From Bog-113 sp963752695 (GTDB lineage Bacteria; Acidobacteriota; Terriglobia; Bryobacterales; Bryobacteraceae), in assembly GCA_963752695.1 (NCBI GenBank), contig CAVVZB010000003.1:62001-126000 (forward strand): 64,000 nucleotides of DNA, read 5' to 3'. This document shows, piece after piece, positions 52,534 through 61,535 of the stretch (position 1 is its first letter; every line of letters begins with the position of its first letter). Position numbers and translations under genes: made by a program. A model generated the notes under the pieces. It searched no databases. It was not told the DNA's origin and saw only the letters and a program-made list of their open reading frames with translations.

Positions 52534-53876
52534 AGGCGGGCGCTGACCGCAACGTCGTCGGTGCAGTTGTTGTTGGCGACGCGGTTCTGGGCGACCTTGA
52601 CTCCCGGTCCCACAACTACGCAACGGGCGCCCATTCCGAAGCCGCTGATCTCGTTGTCTTCGACGATGTTGTCACGGGTGTCGGCAGCCCTATGCGCTTT
52701 ATCGCGAAGATAGATGCCGCTGCGTAACAGATCCGGTTCGCCGGCAGCGTAGAGGCACCCGTATCGCGCTGCTTCCTGATTGCAGTGGGCCAGGTTGAGA
52801 TGCAGGAAATGGTTATGGCTCACGCGATGCCCGGAACCGATGATCACGAGACCGCCGTACAAGAACCCTTCCAGGCGATTCCCCCAAATCAGGATGTTTT
52901 TCGATTCCATGCGTGGATTGCTGTTGTTCATCACGATGCCGTAATGGCCGTTAGGGTAAGCGTCGCGGTCTTCGGTATTGATGCAGGAATTGTTGCGAAC
53001 CTCGCCGTCGTGGAAGCCATCGAGGTCGATGCACTTACCGTTCACTTCCTCGAAAAAATTGTCACGATATTGAGTTGCATCGGTATTGCCTGCGGTATCT
53101 ATGGCAACGGGTGTGGCTTCGGCTTCGCGGTCCACCGCGTCGACGGGATAGCCGATTTTGGCACCGGTGTTTTTCTCGACGAGAATGCGGGTTGCGTGGC
53201 CGACCTGGATGGCGTCTCGCGCGACGGCGAACACTCGATTTCCAGTGATCCGGCCGTCGGCATTGCGCGGTGACGGAAATAGCGAGTGCGTCCAGATCCC
53301 GTTTCCGAGAACATCGCGCAGTTCACAATTAGCAACTTCGAAGTTGTGCGTCCCTTCCTCGAGGAGAATCCCGCCAGTGGCATTGTTTCGGTGCCGTGCA
53401 TTACGCGAGCCGGAACTGGTTACATGGGCGGCAAGGATGCGGGCATGATCACTGGCGCTGACTAGGATGGCAAAGCCGGCGATGTTCTGGAACGTGAACT
53501 TCTCTAACTGTGTGCCGGAAGCCTTTTCGACCAGGACGCCGCTGTCCCGGGTAAAGTTCGCAAACGGGACATCGGAGGGTGAAAGGTCCTGAACAGCATG
53601 ATGGATCTGTTGCCGATTGCCATCGATGGTAACCCCGTTGATGCGGATGTTGTGTGCGCCAGTGATGACGATAGCCGCGCGGCCCTGGAAATCGGGGGCG
53701 AGTTTGATCCTGGCGTTATGCGCGTCGAGGTCCCAGTCATGATCGGCAGCCGTGATCTCCATGGGGTGATGAAGCACGATATCTCCGCCGCCCAGAAGGC
53801 GATCCTTTACCGTCGGCACTTGGGCGAACGAGGGCAGGCACAGCACGGTGATTAGAAGCACAACTCGAGGCATCAC
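52428..53876 (-). CDS. Exported right-handed parallel beta-helix protein
   Basis: The 482-residue product starts with a signal peptide (VVLLITVLCLPSFAQ). Residues ~70-430 consist of repeated short strands with Asn/Asp turns (HNIRINGVTIDGN, NFEVANCELRDVLGNGIWTH, GRITGNRVFAVARDAIQVGH, DGEVRNNSCINTEDRD), as in pectate-lyase-like/NosD-type beta-helices. Such proteins bind or cleave polysaccharides; no catalytic set can be identified. The last ~35 residues are antisense to the uvrC-like gene and look like an extension beyond the original stop. It is divergent from the GH43 gene (31 bases). Confidence 0.82.
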   Translation of the reverse strand: MMPRVVLLITVLCLPSFAQVPTVKDRLLGGGDIVLHHPMEITAADHDWDLDAHNARIKLAPDFQGRAAIVITGAHNIRINGVTIDGNRQQIHHAVQDLSPSDVPFANFTRDSGVLVEKASGTQLEKFTFQNIAGFAILVSASDHARILAAHVTSSGSRNARHRNNATGGILLEEGTHNFEVANCELRDVLGNGIWTHSLFPSPRNADGRITGNRVFAVARDAIQVGHATRILVEKNTGAKIGYPVDAVDREAEATPVAIDTAGNTDATQYRDNFFEEVNGKCIDLDGFHDGEVRNNSCINTEDRDAYPNGHYGIVMNNSNPRMESKNILIWGNRLEGFLYGGLVIIGSGHRVSHNHFLHLNLAHCNQEAARYGCLYAAGEPDLLRSGIYLRDKAHRAADTRDNIVEDNEISGFGMGARCVVVGPGVKVAQNRVANNNCTDDVAVSARLQAGFITRAIALTSLRTGGSSNLRNTSSSPSRQLE

Positions 53877-53907
53877 CTGGATTGTACGGGATATATGATG
53901 TTGGGCG

Positions 53908-55704
53908 ATGACGAAGTATCTTTCGATAGTGACGCCGGCCGTGCTGCTTGTAGCTCAGTTGTACCCGCAGTGCGCAATGGCGCAAAGAAAAGTCGCGAGC
54001 TATACCAATCCGTTGGCGGTGAACGACCCGGCCACAGGGCCTGTGATAAGTTGTCCGGACCCGGCGACCATTAAGGACTCGGCAAACGGGAGAGATACCT
54101 GGTATCTCTACTGTACGGGCGATCCGTTGAATACAAACGACACGAACCCTGACGGGTCATTGAAGAATCACTACATCTCATCGTTTGAATCGGTCGACTT
54201 GATTCATTGGACCTATATTGGCGACGTGTTCCCAACTCCGCCCGCCTGGGCCGATCCGAACTCCAACTTATGGGCTCCGGCGGTCAAGTACTTCAATGGG
54301 CAATACTACTGTTACTTCACAGCGCCTTCGACACTACCGCTTGGCAGTGGCTCATCGATCGGAGTGGCGACTGCGCCGAGCCCCGCTGGCCCTTGGACCG
54401 ATAGCGGTAGACCTTTGATACCACCAGGTCCGCGAGCGGTCATTGACCCGGACGAAGTACAAGATAGCTCTGGCCAAAGGTACCTGTCCTATGGAAGCTT
54501 CTACGGCGGGATCTCGATTGAGAAGTTATCGCCGGATGGTCTTAGCGCCGACCCGTCTTCGATACAACAAATCGCCATCGACAACCGCTACGAAGGAGCT
54601 AACTTTTACCAGAAAAACGGTTACTTTTACCTATTCGTATCGGCAAGCAACTGCTGCAATGGCCCGTTGACGGGTTACTCGGTATTTGTGGGGCGCTCAA
54701 CTAGCCCTCTCGGACCGTTTGTCGACCAAAATGGTGTTTCTCTGCTTAGCTTTGCGCCGGGCGGGACGGTGGCGATTGAAGCGAATGGCAACAGGTGGGT
54801 GGGACCTGGAGGCAACGTGGTCTTCGACGACGACTCCGGCCAGAGTTATATGCTATATCACGCGGTCGACGTGAATGCTCCCTATTTCCCTCTGAATCCA
54901 GGGTTTACGCGGAGACCGGCGTTGATCGATCCAATCGACTGGGTGAATGGCTGGCCGGTGGTGCGGAGTGGCTATGGACCTTCGGAGACACGACAGCCAG
55001 CCCCCGCGGCGCAACCTGGACAGACGAATGGCTATCGGCCGCCGCCAGTGAAGCCTCAGGATCAGCCGGGCACACTGATTTCGGCTCTTTCCGACGAGTT
55101 CAATTCCGTAAGTCTTTCGCCCCAATGGCACTTCATTCATCCGCAAGCGAATAACGCCTACGTGCTGACAGGATCGGCTTATCAAGTAATGACCCAGGGC
55201 CCGGATGAGAACAGTAACCCGACGCAAGTGTCGATTCTGGGCGAGCCGATCCCAACGAATGGGGATTATCTGGTGGAAACCAGTATCACGACATCGGTTC
55301 CGTTCGACAACAGCTGCTGTTATAACTACGCACAAGGCGCGCTCTTCATTTATGGTGACGACCTGAATAGTATCAAGGTCGACGTGTTTCCTAGCTTTGA
55401 TACGCGACAGACGGAATTCGGAAAACAGGTAGGCCCCGTTGCTCCGAATTATCCGACTTATGGAAACTCCGTGATCGGGCCGCCCGCGCCGACCACTTTT
55501 CTGCGGATTGCAGTTCACCGCAACCGGGATGCCGGAGAGTCGTACACCAGCTACTCCAGTGTCGATGGGGTCAACTGGGCTCGGGGTTCGACATGGACTC
55601 ACAGTCTGGGGGCAGGAGCTCAGATAGGAATTGCGGCCCAGAACACGCCCGGATTTACGATGAGCTTTGACTATGTACGCGTGTATACTCTGCCTAGGAC
55701 TTGA
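53908..55704 (+). CDS. Glycoside hydrolase family 43-type protein with C-terminal beta-sandwich
   Basis: A 598-residue exported glycosidase, probably acting on arabinan or xylan side chains. A signal peptide is present (IVTPAVLLVAQLYPQCAMAQ). The five-bladed GH43 propeller motifs are SCPDPATIKDSANGRDTWYL (catalytic base region), WAPAVKYFNGQYYCYFTA, AVIDPDEVQDSSGQRYLSYG and YEGANFYQKNGYFYLFVSAS (acid Glu region). After a Pro/Gln-rich linker near residue 365, the C-terminal ~200 residues form a DUF1349/laminin-G-like beta-sandwich (SDEFNSVSLSPQWHFIHPQA). Its end overlaps the convergent FHA gene by 11 bases. With the neighbouring beta-helix protein it suggests plant-polysaccharide use. Confidence 0.88.
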   Translation: MTKYLSIVTPAVLLVAQLYPQCAMAQRKVASYTNPLAVNDPATGPVISCPDPATIKDSANGRDTWYLYCTGDPLNTNDTNPDGSLKNHYISSFESVDLIHWTYIGDVFPTPPAWADPNSNLWAPAVKYFNGQYYCYFTAPSTLPLGSGSSIGVATAPSPAGPWTDSGRPLIPPGPRAVIDPDEVQDSSGQRYLSYGSFYGGISIEKLSPDGLSADPSSIQQIAIDNRYEGANFYQKNGYFYLFVSASNCCNGPLTGYSVFVGRSTSPLGPFVDQNGVSLLSFAPGGTVAIEANGNRWVGPGGNVVFDDDSGQSYMLYHAVDVNAPYFPLNPGFTRRPALIDPIDWVNGWPVVRSGYGPSETRQPAPAAQPGQTNGYRPPPVKPQDQPGTLISALSDEFNSVSLSPQWHFIHPQANNAYVLTGSAYQVMTQGPDENSNPTQVSILGEPIPTNGDYLVETSITTSVPFDNSCCYNYAQGALFIYGDDLNSIKVDVFPSFDTRQTEFGKQVGPVAPNYPTYGNSVIGPPAPTTFLRIAVHRNRDAGESYTSYSSVDGVNWARGSTWTHSLGAGAQIGIAAQNTPGFTMSFDYVRVYTLPRT

Positions 55705-56515
55705 GAGTAAAGTGCAGGACAGCGCGTCCTAAGTGGATCTCATCGCCCGGTTGGAGGGCTGCGCCGCGTGAATTGCGGTGGACGGGCTGACTCAGTCCGT
55801 TTCGTACGATCCACAAACCGCAGTTAGCCGGGGCGTCATTGCCTAACTTATAAACACGGTCGTTAAAGATCCGGTAGATTCCAGGGCCGCTGTCTTGAAG
55901 GATATGGGCGTGTTCGCGGGAGACGGAGCGGTTGATTTCGGTATCGTCGGCGAAGGCGAGGTCATTCCTGCGGGAGGGTCCAGCGGTCGTAAACACGTCG
56001 ACGGTCCGACCGATGTTGATCCGTGGCTTGTCGAGCGCGATTTCCATTTGGTTAGCTTTACCCTGGACGACGGTGATCACGCCCGCGCTCGCCGGGGTGG
56101 ATGGAGCCAATTGGGCAGCCGGGGTGACGGTTTCGGTTTCTACGCGAATCCAGTCCTGCCGGGTAGCGGCTAGTTCCGGGGTTGTCTCGATGCGGACGCG
56201 CATATCATCGGGAAAGCGATAGCCGGCGCGAGTCAGGCCCGCTCGCAACTCGCTATCGAAGTAAGTCTGCATGAAATCGGTGCGAAAAGTTTTCGCTTGG
56301 TCATCAGGAATCCCGCTCAGATGGATGCGGACCAGATTGAACGGGAACACCAATTTCCCGGCGACGCGATGGCTCTTACTCTTAATGGCGTCGATGGCGT
56401 GCAACCTGATTTCGGCCAGTTCGGGAACGTCGGCGGAGATGCTGGCGGCGTTAAAGGGAGTCTCGAAGATCGCACGGCCAAGCTTTTCAAAGACTTCGGA
56501 TAGTGGCACATTCAC
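55694..56515 (-). CDS. FHA-domain protein with FhaA-like N-terminal domain
   Basis: The 273-residue cytoplasmic protein has two domains. Residues ~1-115 (FEKLGRAIFETPFNAASI, GKLVFPFNLVRIHLSGIPDD, GYRFPDDMRVRIETTPEL) match the pattern of the DUF3662-like domain of actinobacterial FhaA. Residues ~150-273 form a phosphothreonine-binding FHA domain (KPRINIGRTVDVF, NRSVSREHAHILQDSGPGIY, GDEIHLGRAVLHF), with the conserved Arg and Ser-x-x-His. It is the last gene of the kinase/phosphatase/SEDS-PBP operon; its GTG overlaps the upstream stop (GTGA). It likely recruits proteins phosphorylated by the operon kinase. Confidence 0.85.
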   Translation of the reverse strand: MNVPLSEVFEKLGRAIFETPFNAASISADVPELAEIRLHAIDAIKSKSHRVAGKLVFPFNLVRIHLSGIPDDQAKTFRTDFMQTYFDSELRAGLTRAGYRFPDDMRVRIETTPELAATRQDWIRVETETVTPAAQLAPSTPASAGVITVVQGKANQMEIALDKPRINIGRTVDVFTTAGPSRRNDLAFADDTEINRSVSREHAHILQDSGPGIYRIFNDRVYKLGNDAPANCGLWIVRNGLSQPVHRNSRGAALQPGDEIHLGRAVLHFTLKS

Positions 56516-59500
56516 CTCGGGGTAGAGTCGATGATTCCCAGGTCGCGCGCGGCTTCCACGATCTCGCGAGCGACCGGCGCAGCTGCACGGGAGCCGTAGC
56601 CCCCGTGCTCCACGATTACGGCGAAAGCAATTTTCTTCGACCCGGAACTATCGTACGGGGCAAAGCCGGTGAACCAAGAGTGCGGGTCGCCAGACTCGAC
56701 CTGCGCGGTGCCAGTTTTACCAGCGACTGGAACTGCGAGGCCAGCCATGGCTTGATGCCCGGTGCCGTTGGTGACCACGTTACGCATGGCGTCAGCTAGA
56801 AAGTGCGCGGATTCCTCGGAGGTGATGCGGCGCGGCGGATCAGTGCGGCTATTACTGCCATCGATTACCCAGCGGCCTTGGGGCATGGCGCCTCCATCGG
56901 CGATTGCTGCCGATACGCGCGCCATCTTGAAGGGTGTAGCGAGGATCGGACCTTGCCCGTAAGCCGAGAACGGCAGCATCTGCTTGAAGTTGGCCGGATC
57001 GCCCGGTTGCATTTCGACTGCTTCAGTCATCCGGCGCAAAGCTGCTGACCCCACCGTGAATACTCCAAGCTGCGCGAAATAGGCGTTACACGAGACGGTG
57101 ATGGCCTGCTTCATATCGAGGGTTCCATGCGGGTGGTCCTTAATGTCGTCGCGGATCGGGCGGTTCCATCCCTTGATCGTAGTTCCAGCGCGGCCGTCCG
57201 AAAGGCGGGTACAGGAGTAGGTCTGCTTCGTTGAGCGAGCGCTCAGGTTCAGAGCGGCCATCGCGGTGACCAGTTTGAAGGTTGAGCCGGGCGGGTACTG
57301 GCCGTACCGGGCACGGTCCAGCTTCTGGCCAGGTGCGCTTACCATGGCGAGCACGTCACCGGATGCGGTATCCAGAACGATTGCGGCCCCTTTGCCCCCC
57401 GCTTCCGCCATGCGGTGTTGAACCGTGGCGGCTAGCCGCATCTGTAGCCGAATGTCCAGTGACGTTTTAAGGTCGCGATTGCGATTGAGCAACGCCCGCA
57501 TGTGAGGATCGTCCGGATAATGGCGATAGCGCACCGCGGGCGCCAGTTCGAGTAAGTTGGCGTACCCCTGCAGGTGTGGATTCGAATCGTGCTCGATTAG
57601 GGAAGAGTTTGACGCGTGAAAACTTTCGCCGGTGCGGAGGTCGCCCAGGAACTGCTGAGTGAGATCGCCGAACGGATAGTGGCGGCTCTCCAGACGGGAA
57701 CCTGTCTGGTCAATCTGAACACCGAGCTTCTGGAGTTCGTCACGATGTTCTTCCAGGCGCTGCCAGCTACTGGTGGCCAACAGAACGCCATTACGATCGT
57801 AGATATCACCCCGCGGAATCTGACGCATTAACGAGTTGAGACGCGGGTTATGCTGCGGGCGCTTGACCCCATCTTCAGCGAAAACGTTGACGTCATGGAT
57901 CAGATATTCGCGGTCGGCAAACACCTGGAAATATGCATCCCGCGCCACTAAGATCAGCCCGCACGTGGCGAAGATGATGCCTACATACCGGATCGGACGT
58001 GAGAACGCGGGAGTTGTCTCAGTGACCGGGGATTCCTGATTCGAGATGGTGAGGAGTATGGCGAAGATCAGAAAGTTGGCGAGCATCGCCGTGTTGCCGG
58101 AACTGAGAAAGGGAGACACCACGCCAGAGAGCGGAATAGCGTCAAGTACTCCGGCCGACACCAAAAGCATTTCAAGTGCGACGAGAGTGCCGAGACCAAA
58201 GGCCAGGAACGTGGAATAGTCATCGGTGGCGCGGCTTGCAATGCGGAAAGCTGTTACCACGAGAACGCTGAACAGGATGAAGATGGTGAGCACACCGAAG
58301 AAGCCCCACTCTTCGCCAATCGATGAAAGGACAAGATCGGTATGGCCGGCGGGAATCATGCCGGGATCGCCCATGCCGGGGCCGGAGCCCCAGGGGCCGC
58401 CAGACGAGAGCGCCCACAAAGAGTGCGCGATCTGGTCACCGCCGCGGAGGTTATTGTCCCAGGGCGAGAGCCACATTTGAATGCGATCGACAACGGTGTG
58501 TGGCGCGCCGATGCGATACCCGATGGCAACACCGGCCACCAGCAGCCCAATACCGAGAATCGCGAGACCCGCGCGGCCGCGAGCCACCGCGAACATTGCA
58601 AGGAACAGGAATCCAATCACCAGCGCCGGGCCCATGTCCTTGAGCACAAAGAGCAATGCGAGTGCGATCGAAACGCCGGCGGCCACGGGGAGGACGTGGG
58701 AAAAGCGAGGCATTTCGGGCCATCGCAGCCACTGGGGAATCAGCTGCTTTTGATGTAGCTCGCGAAGCCACTCCCAGCGCCGCCCGAAATACCCTGCGAG
58801 GAAAAACACCAGCATAATCTTGATCAGCTCGACAGGCTGAAACGGCCCCAAATTGACTTTGGCATCGCTGCCCGTGGGTCCCGAACCTTTGATTAGCAGC
58901 AATGCAAAAAGAAGAAAACTAGCGAGCAGCGGTGTATAAATCCATTGCGCGAAATGACGGATTTGGAAGAAGCGAAACAGCGGAAGCAGAAGCAAGAGGC
59001 AGCCCAGCGCAGCACCCCACGCGAACTTCTTGAATTCCAACGTGTCGCGCAACGGATCGCGCAAGCTCACGGCTAGTATCAAGCCGATGCCGCTCAGCAG
59101 GTGGAGCGCGGGCAATATAGCGGGGTCGCCGCGGAACCGCATCGCGCGCCAGGCGAAATGGACTAACCAGAAGGAAAGCAGGTATAAGCCGCACCAGGTG
59201 AGATACTCGCGTCGAAATTGCGCTGGAGTGCGCACGACCAACGAGGGTTTGATTCGAGGCAACTGAAGTTTATGCAGCTTGGCGAGCGCGCCGACGTTTG
59301 GCAACGGTGGATGGGAACTCAGGTAATTCGCGATTCGCGGTGGGTCGGGCTCGCCTGGGAAGAACGCCGTGATCTGTTTGAGCGTCGGCAACGCGTTGAG
59401 GTTGAGCAACTCGCCCTTTTCAAGGCGCGACGGAAACCCGGCGAAGGTTTGGGTTTTAGCGAAATAGACGAGCGCGAGTCCGCAAAGCACCAACACCGCG

Positions 59501-59604
59501 GCGATGAGAAGCATCGAAAATTCGCGGAGACGCTGTTCCGGAACGGGTGTGTCCGCTCGTGTTTCAGGCAACGCCGGAGCTTGCCAACTGCGCGTTATTG
59601 CCAT
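56512..59604 (-). CDS. Fusion of SEDS (RodA/FtsW) glycosyltransferase and class B penicillin-binding protein
   Basis: A single 1030-residue polypeptide combines the two halves of a peptidoglycan synthase. A first membrane helix (~28-48) is followed by an ~85-residue insert (GELLNLNALPTLKQITAFFP). The SEDS polymerase domain covers ~135-525: FQPVELIKIMLVFFLAGYFG, DRIQMWLSPWDNNLRGGDQI, SGGPWGSGPGMGDPGMIP and HTDLVLSSIGEEWGFFG with the conserved acidic HTD (421-423). A further helix (540-560) leads to the transpeptidase, with GDIYDRNG (599-606), S-T-F-K (774-777), S-C-N (838-840) and K-T-G (963-965). All motifs of both enzymes are intact. RodA and PbpA are usually separate proteins. The start overlaps the kinase gene by ten bases. 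Confidence 0.93.
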   Translation of the reverse strand: MAITRSWQAPALPETRADTPVPEQRLREFSMLLIAAVLVLCGLALVYFAKTQTFAGFPSRLEKGELLNLNALPTLKQITAFFPGEPDPPRIANYLSSHPPLPNVGALAKLHKLQLPRIKPSLVVRTPAQFRREYLTWCGLYLLSFWLVHFAWRAMRFRGDPAILPALHLLSGIGLILAVSLRDPLRDTLEFKKFAWGAALGCLLLLLPLFRFFQIRHFAQWIYTPLLASFLLFALLLIKGSGPTGSDAKVNLGPFQPVELIKIMLVFFLAGYFGRRWEWLRELHQKQLIPQWLRWPEMPRFSHVLPVAAGVSIALALLFVLKDMGPALVIGFLFLAMFAVARGRAGLAILGIGLLVAGVAIGYRIGAPHTVVDRIQMWLSPWDNNLRGGDQIAHSLWALSSGGPWGSGPGMGDPGMIPAGHTDLVLSSIGEEWGFFGVLTIFILFSVLVVTAFRIASRATDDYSTFLAFGLGTLVALEMLLVSAGVLDAIPLSGVVSPFLSSGNTAMLANFLIFAILLTISNQESPVTETTPAFSRPIRYVGIIFATCGLILVARDAYFQVFADREYLIHDVNVFAEDGVKRPQHNPRLNSLMRQIPRGDIYDRNGVLLATSSWQRLEEHRDELQKLGVQIDQTGSRLESRHYPFGDLTQQFLGDLRTGESFHASNSSLIEHDSNPHLQGYANLLELAPAVRYRHYPDDPHMRALLNRNRDLKTSLDIRLQMRLAATVQHRMAEAGGKGAAIVLDTASGDVLAMVSAPGQKLDRARYGQYPPGSTFKLVTAMAALNLSARSTKQTYSCTRLSDGRAGTTIKGWNRPIRDDIKDHPHGTLDMKQAITVSCNAYFAQLGVFTVGSAALRRMTEAVEMQPGDPANFKQMLPFSAYGQGPILATPFKMARVSAAIADGGAMPQGRWVIDGSNSRTDPPRRITSEESAHFLADAMRNVVTNGTGHQAMAGLAVPVAGKTGTAQVESGDPHSWFTGFAPYDSSGSKKIAFAVIVEHGGYGSRAAAPVAREIVEAARDLGIIDSTPR

Positions 59605-61532
59605 TTCAAATGGCTCAACAGCTTCTTTAGTGGATCGAAGGAGCTTTTCGCGGCAGGGTCGATGACCGGGGTTTGCAGGGGCGACAGTTGGTTCGCTCGG
59701 ACCTCGTCCTGATCCAGCCGGTTCAGGCTTACGCTTACGTTTGAGTAACCAGAGATTGGCTCGTACAGATTGCGCGCGCGATCCAGGTCCGAACGCGCCA
59801 TGCGCAGATCGCGATCTTCTTCGCTCTTATTTGCGGCAGCTTTGATCGCTTGGCGCAACTCGCCTTCGGCGCGAATCAAATAGCCATCCCCCTGCTCTTC
59901 GAGTTCGCGTGGGCCGAAATGGAAATTGAGCCGCTCGGCCTGCTGAAACTCGGCCAAAGCTTTACCGATATTCAGGTAGGAATAGATGTAAAGGCGCGCG
60001 AGTGCGAGATGCGGGTCCGGGGACTTGGGAAGTTTTGAAGCTGCGCGGCGGAAACTCGCTTCGCTACGGCTGGCCTGCTTCGGATTGTGAATCATGTTGA
60101 CATAGCCTTCGGCCAAGGCAAGCTTGCCGGAAATCGTGCGATCGTCTGGCTCCAATTCCAAGGCGTGGTGAAGGCACAGCTGGGCTTTGCCCCAATCGAC
60201 ACTGGACGGTGAAGGATCGGAACTATTGTGATATCCGTCGATGATTTCGTCGGCGGCTCCGAGCAAGTTGGCTTTGATGTCGTGCGCGCGCCATCGAGCG
60301 GGCGAAAGCTGACCGAGGAAGCTATCCCGCTGCTTGAGCTTCAGATACTCGGACCAATCGTTGTTGATTTCCTGGTTGCTTGCATGGGCGTAATCGATCG
60401 GAGCGCGTGGCGGCCAAAGCTGATTGCGGAGGCGTCCGGTCAGATACGCGAGCAAGAAGATTGTGGCGATACCAAACAGAATTGCGCCCAGGCGATACCA
60501 ATCCATTTTGCGCTGGCCATTGGCTGGAAGTTCATAAACCCGCCGCGTGACGCTATCGTAAGCGGCGCGAAGACCACCGGCGCGAGGGCTTACGCTAACA
60601 ATCTCGCTCTTGAACTTATTCAGTGTGGCGTTGTTCTGCCACCAGGACGGAAGCCTCACTGAAGGCGCCCCGGTAGGCTTTCCGGATAAGAAGGCCCGCA
60701 AGTCCTTTTCGAATTCCGCAGCGGTGGCGTACCGGCGGTCGATTGAGGATGCGAGCGCTTTGGAAATGATGGCGGCAAGCGCGGGAGGACAAGTCGCAGG
60801 AAGGGCTCGCGGCGGCCGCTTGGATTCGATCAAATGCTCCAGCGTGCGGGTGTCCTGCGCCTGGTAGGGCGGGGAACCGGCGACCATTTCGTAAAGAGTT
60901 ACGCCCACGGCCCACAAGTCGGATTGCGCGTCGACATGGCCCTTTGCCAGGCGTTCCGGAGAGCAATACGTCGGGCTTCCCAGGTTGTGCTGGGTCAGAT
61001 TTCTTGTGGATGTGATGACCTTGGCGATACCGAAGTCCAGTAACCGCAGCTCATCGTTAGCGCCGATTTGGACGTTGGACGGCTTGATGTCTCCGTGCAC
61101 AAATGCCCGCTTCTTACCATCGACATCGGAGACAAACGAGTGCAGGCGTTCCAGCTGACTGCAAATTTCGGCCGCATAGCGCGCGGCCCGAAGTGGCTCC
61201 AGGCGCCGCTCCAGTTGCAGAATCTGCAAAAGATTCTTGCCCTCGAAGAACTCCATGGAAATGAAGAAATGGCCTTGCGTCACGCCGGATTCGTAGATTT
61301 CCAGGATGCGTGGATCCAGGCGGTGCAATTCGCTCTGAATCTGAGCGCCGCGCTTTTCCGCCTCGATGATCAGCTGCGTGTAGTCGTCACGCGATTCTTC
61401 AATGAGCTTAAGGATCACGCGTCGAGCCGAACGCGGATCGAAGGCGAGGTAAACGTCCGTCATACTTCGCCCAAGTTTGCGAATGATCTCGTAACGGGCG
61501 AAACGTTTAGTTTGCGAGACCGCTGTATCCAT
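59595..61532 (-). CDS. Transmembrane Ser/Thr protein kinase, non-RD, with TPR-like exported domain
   Basis: The 645-residue product has an N-terminal Hanks-type kinase domain (~10-285): Lys42 in VILKLIEES, catalytic loop HGDIKPSN (146-153), DFG 166-168 and the SPTYCSPE activation end. The Arg of HRD is Gly, so it is a non-RD kinase. The glycine loop (LGRSMTDVYLA) lacks two of three glycines. One membrane helix lies at ~348-365. The exported ~280 residues are helical and TPR-like (AQLCLHHALELEPDDRTIS, DPHLALARLYIYSYLNIGKA), not PASTA. It sits three bases after the PP2C gene and overlaps the SEDS-PBP gene, so the phosphorylation pair is co-translated with the cell-wall synthase. Confidence 0.92.
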   Translation of the reverse strand: MDTAVSQTKRFARYEIIRKLGRSMTDVYLAFDPRSARRVILKLIEESRDDYTQLIIEAEKRGAQIQSELHRLDPRILEIYESGVTQGHFFISMEFFEGKNLLQILQLERRLEPLRAARYAAEICSQLERLHSFVSDVDGKKRAFVHGDIKPSNVQIGANDELRLLDFGIAKVITSTRNLTQHNLGSPTYCSPERLAKGHVDAQSDLWAVGVTLYEMVAGSPPYQAQDTRTLEHLIESKRPPRALPATCPPALAAIISKALASSIDRRYATAAEFEKDLRAFLSGKPTGAPSVRLPSWWQNNATLNKFKSEIVSVSPRAGGLRAAYDSVTRRVYELPANGQRKMDWYRLGAILFGIATIFLLAYLTGRLRNQLWPPRAPIDYAHASNQEINNDWSEYLKLKQRDSFLGQLSPARWRAHDIKANLLGAADEIIDGYHNSSDPSPSSVDWGKAQLCLHHALELEPDDRTISGKLALAEGYVNMIHNPKQASRSEASFRRAASKLPKSPDPHLALARLYIYSYLNIGKALAEFQQAERLNFHFGPRELEEQGDGYLIRAEGELRQAIKAAANKSEEDRDLRMARSDLDRARNLYEPISGYSNVSVSLNRLDQDEVRANQLSPLQTPVIDPAAKSSFDPLKKLLSHLKWQ

Positions 61533-61535
61533 GGT

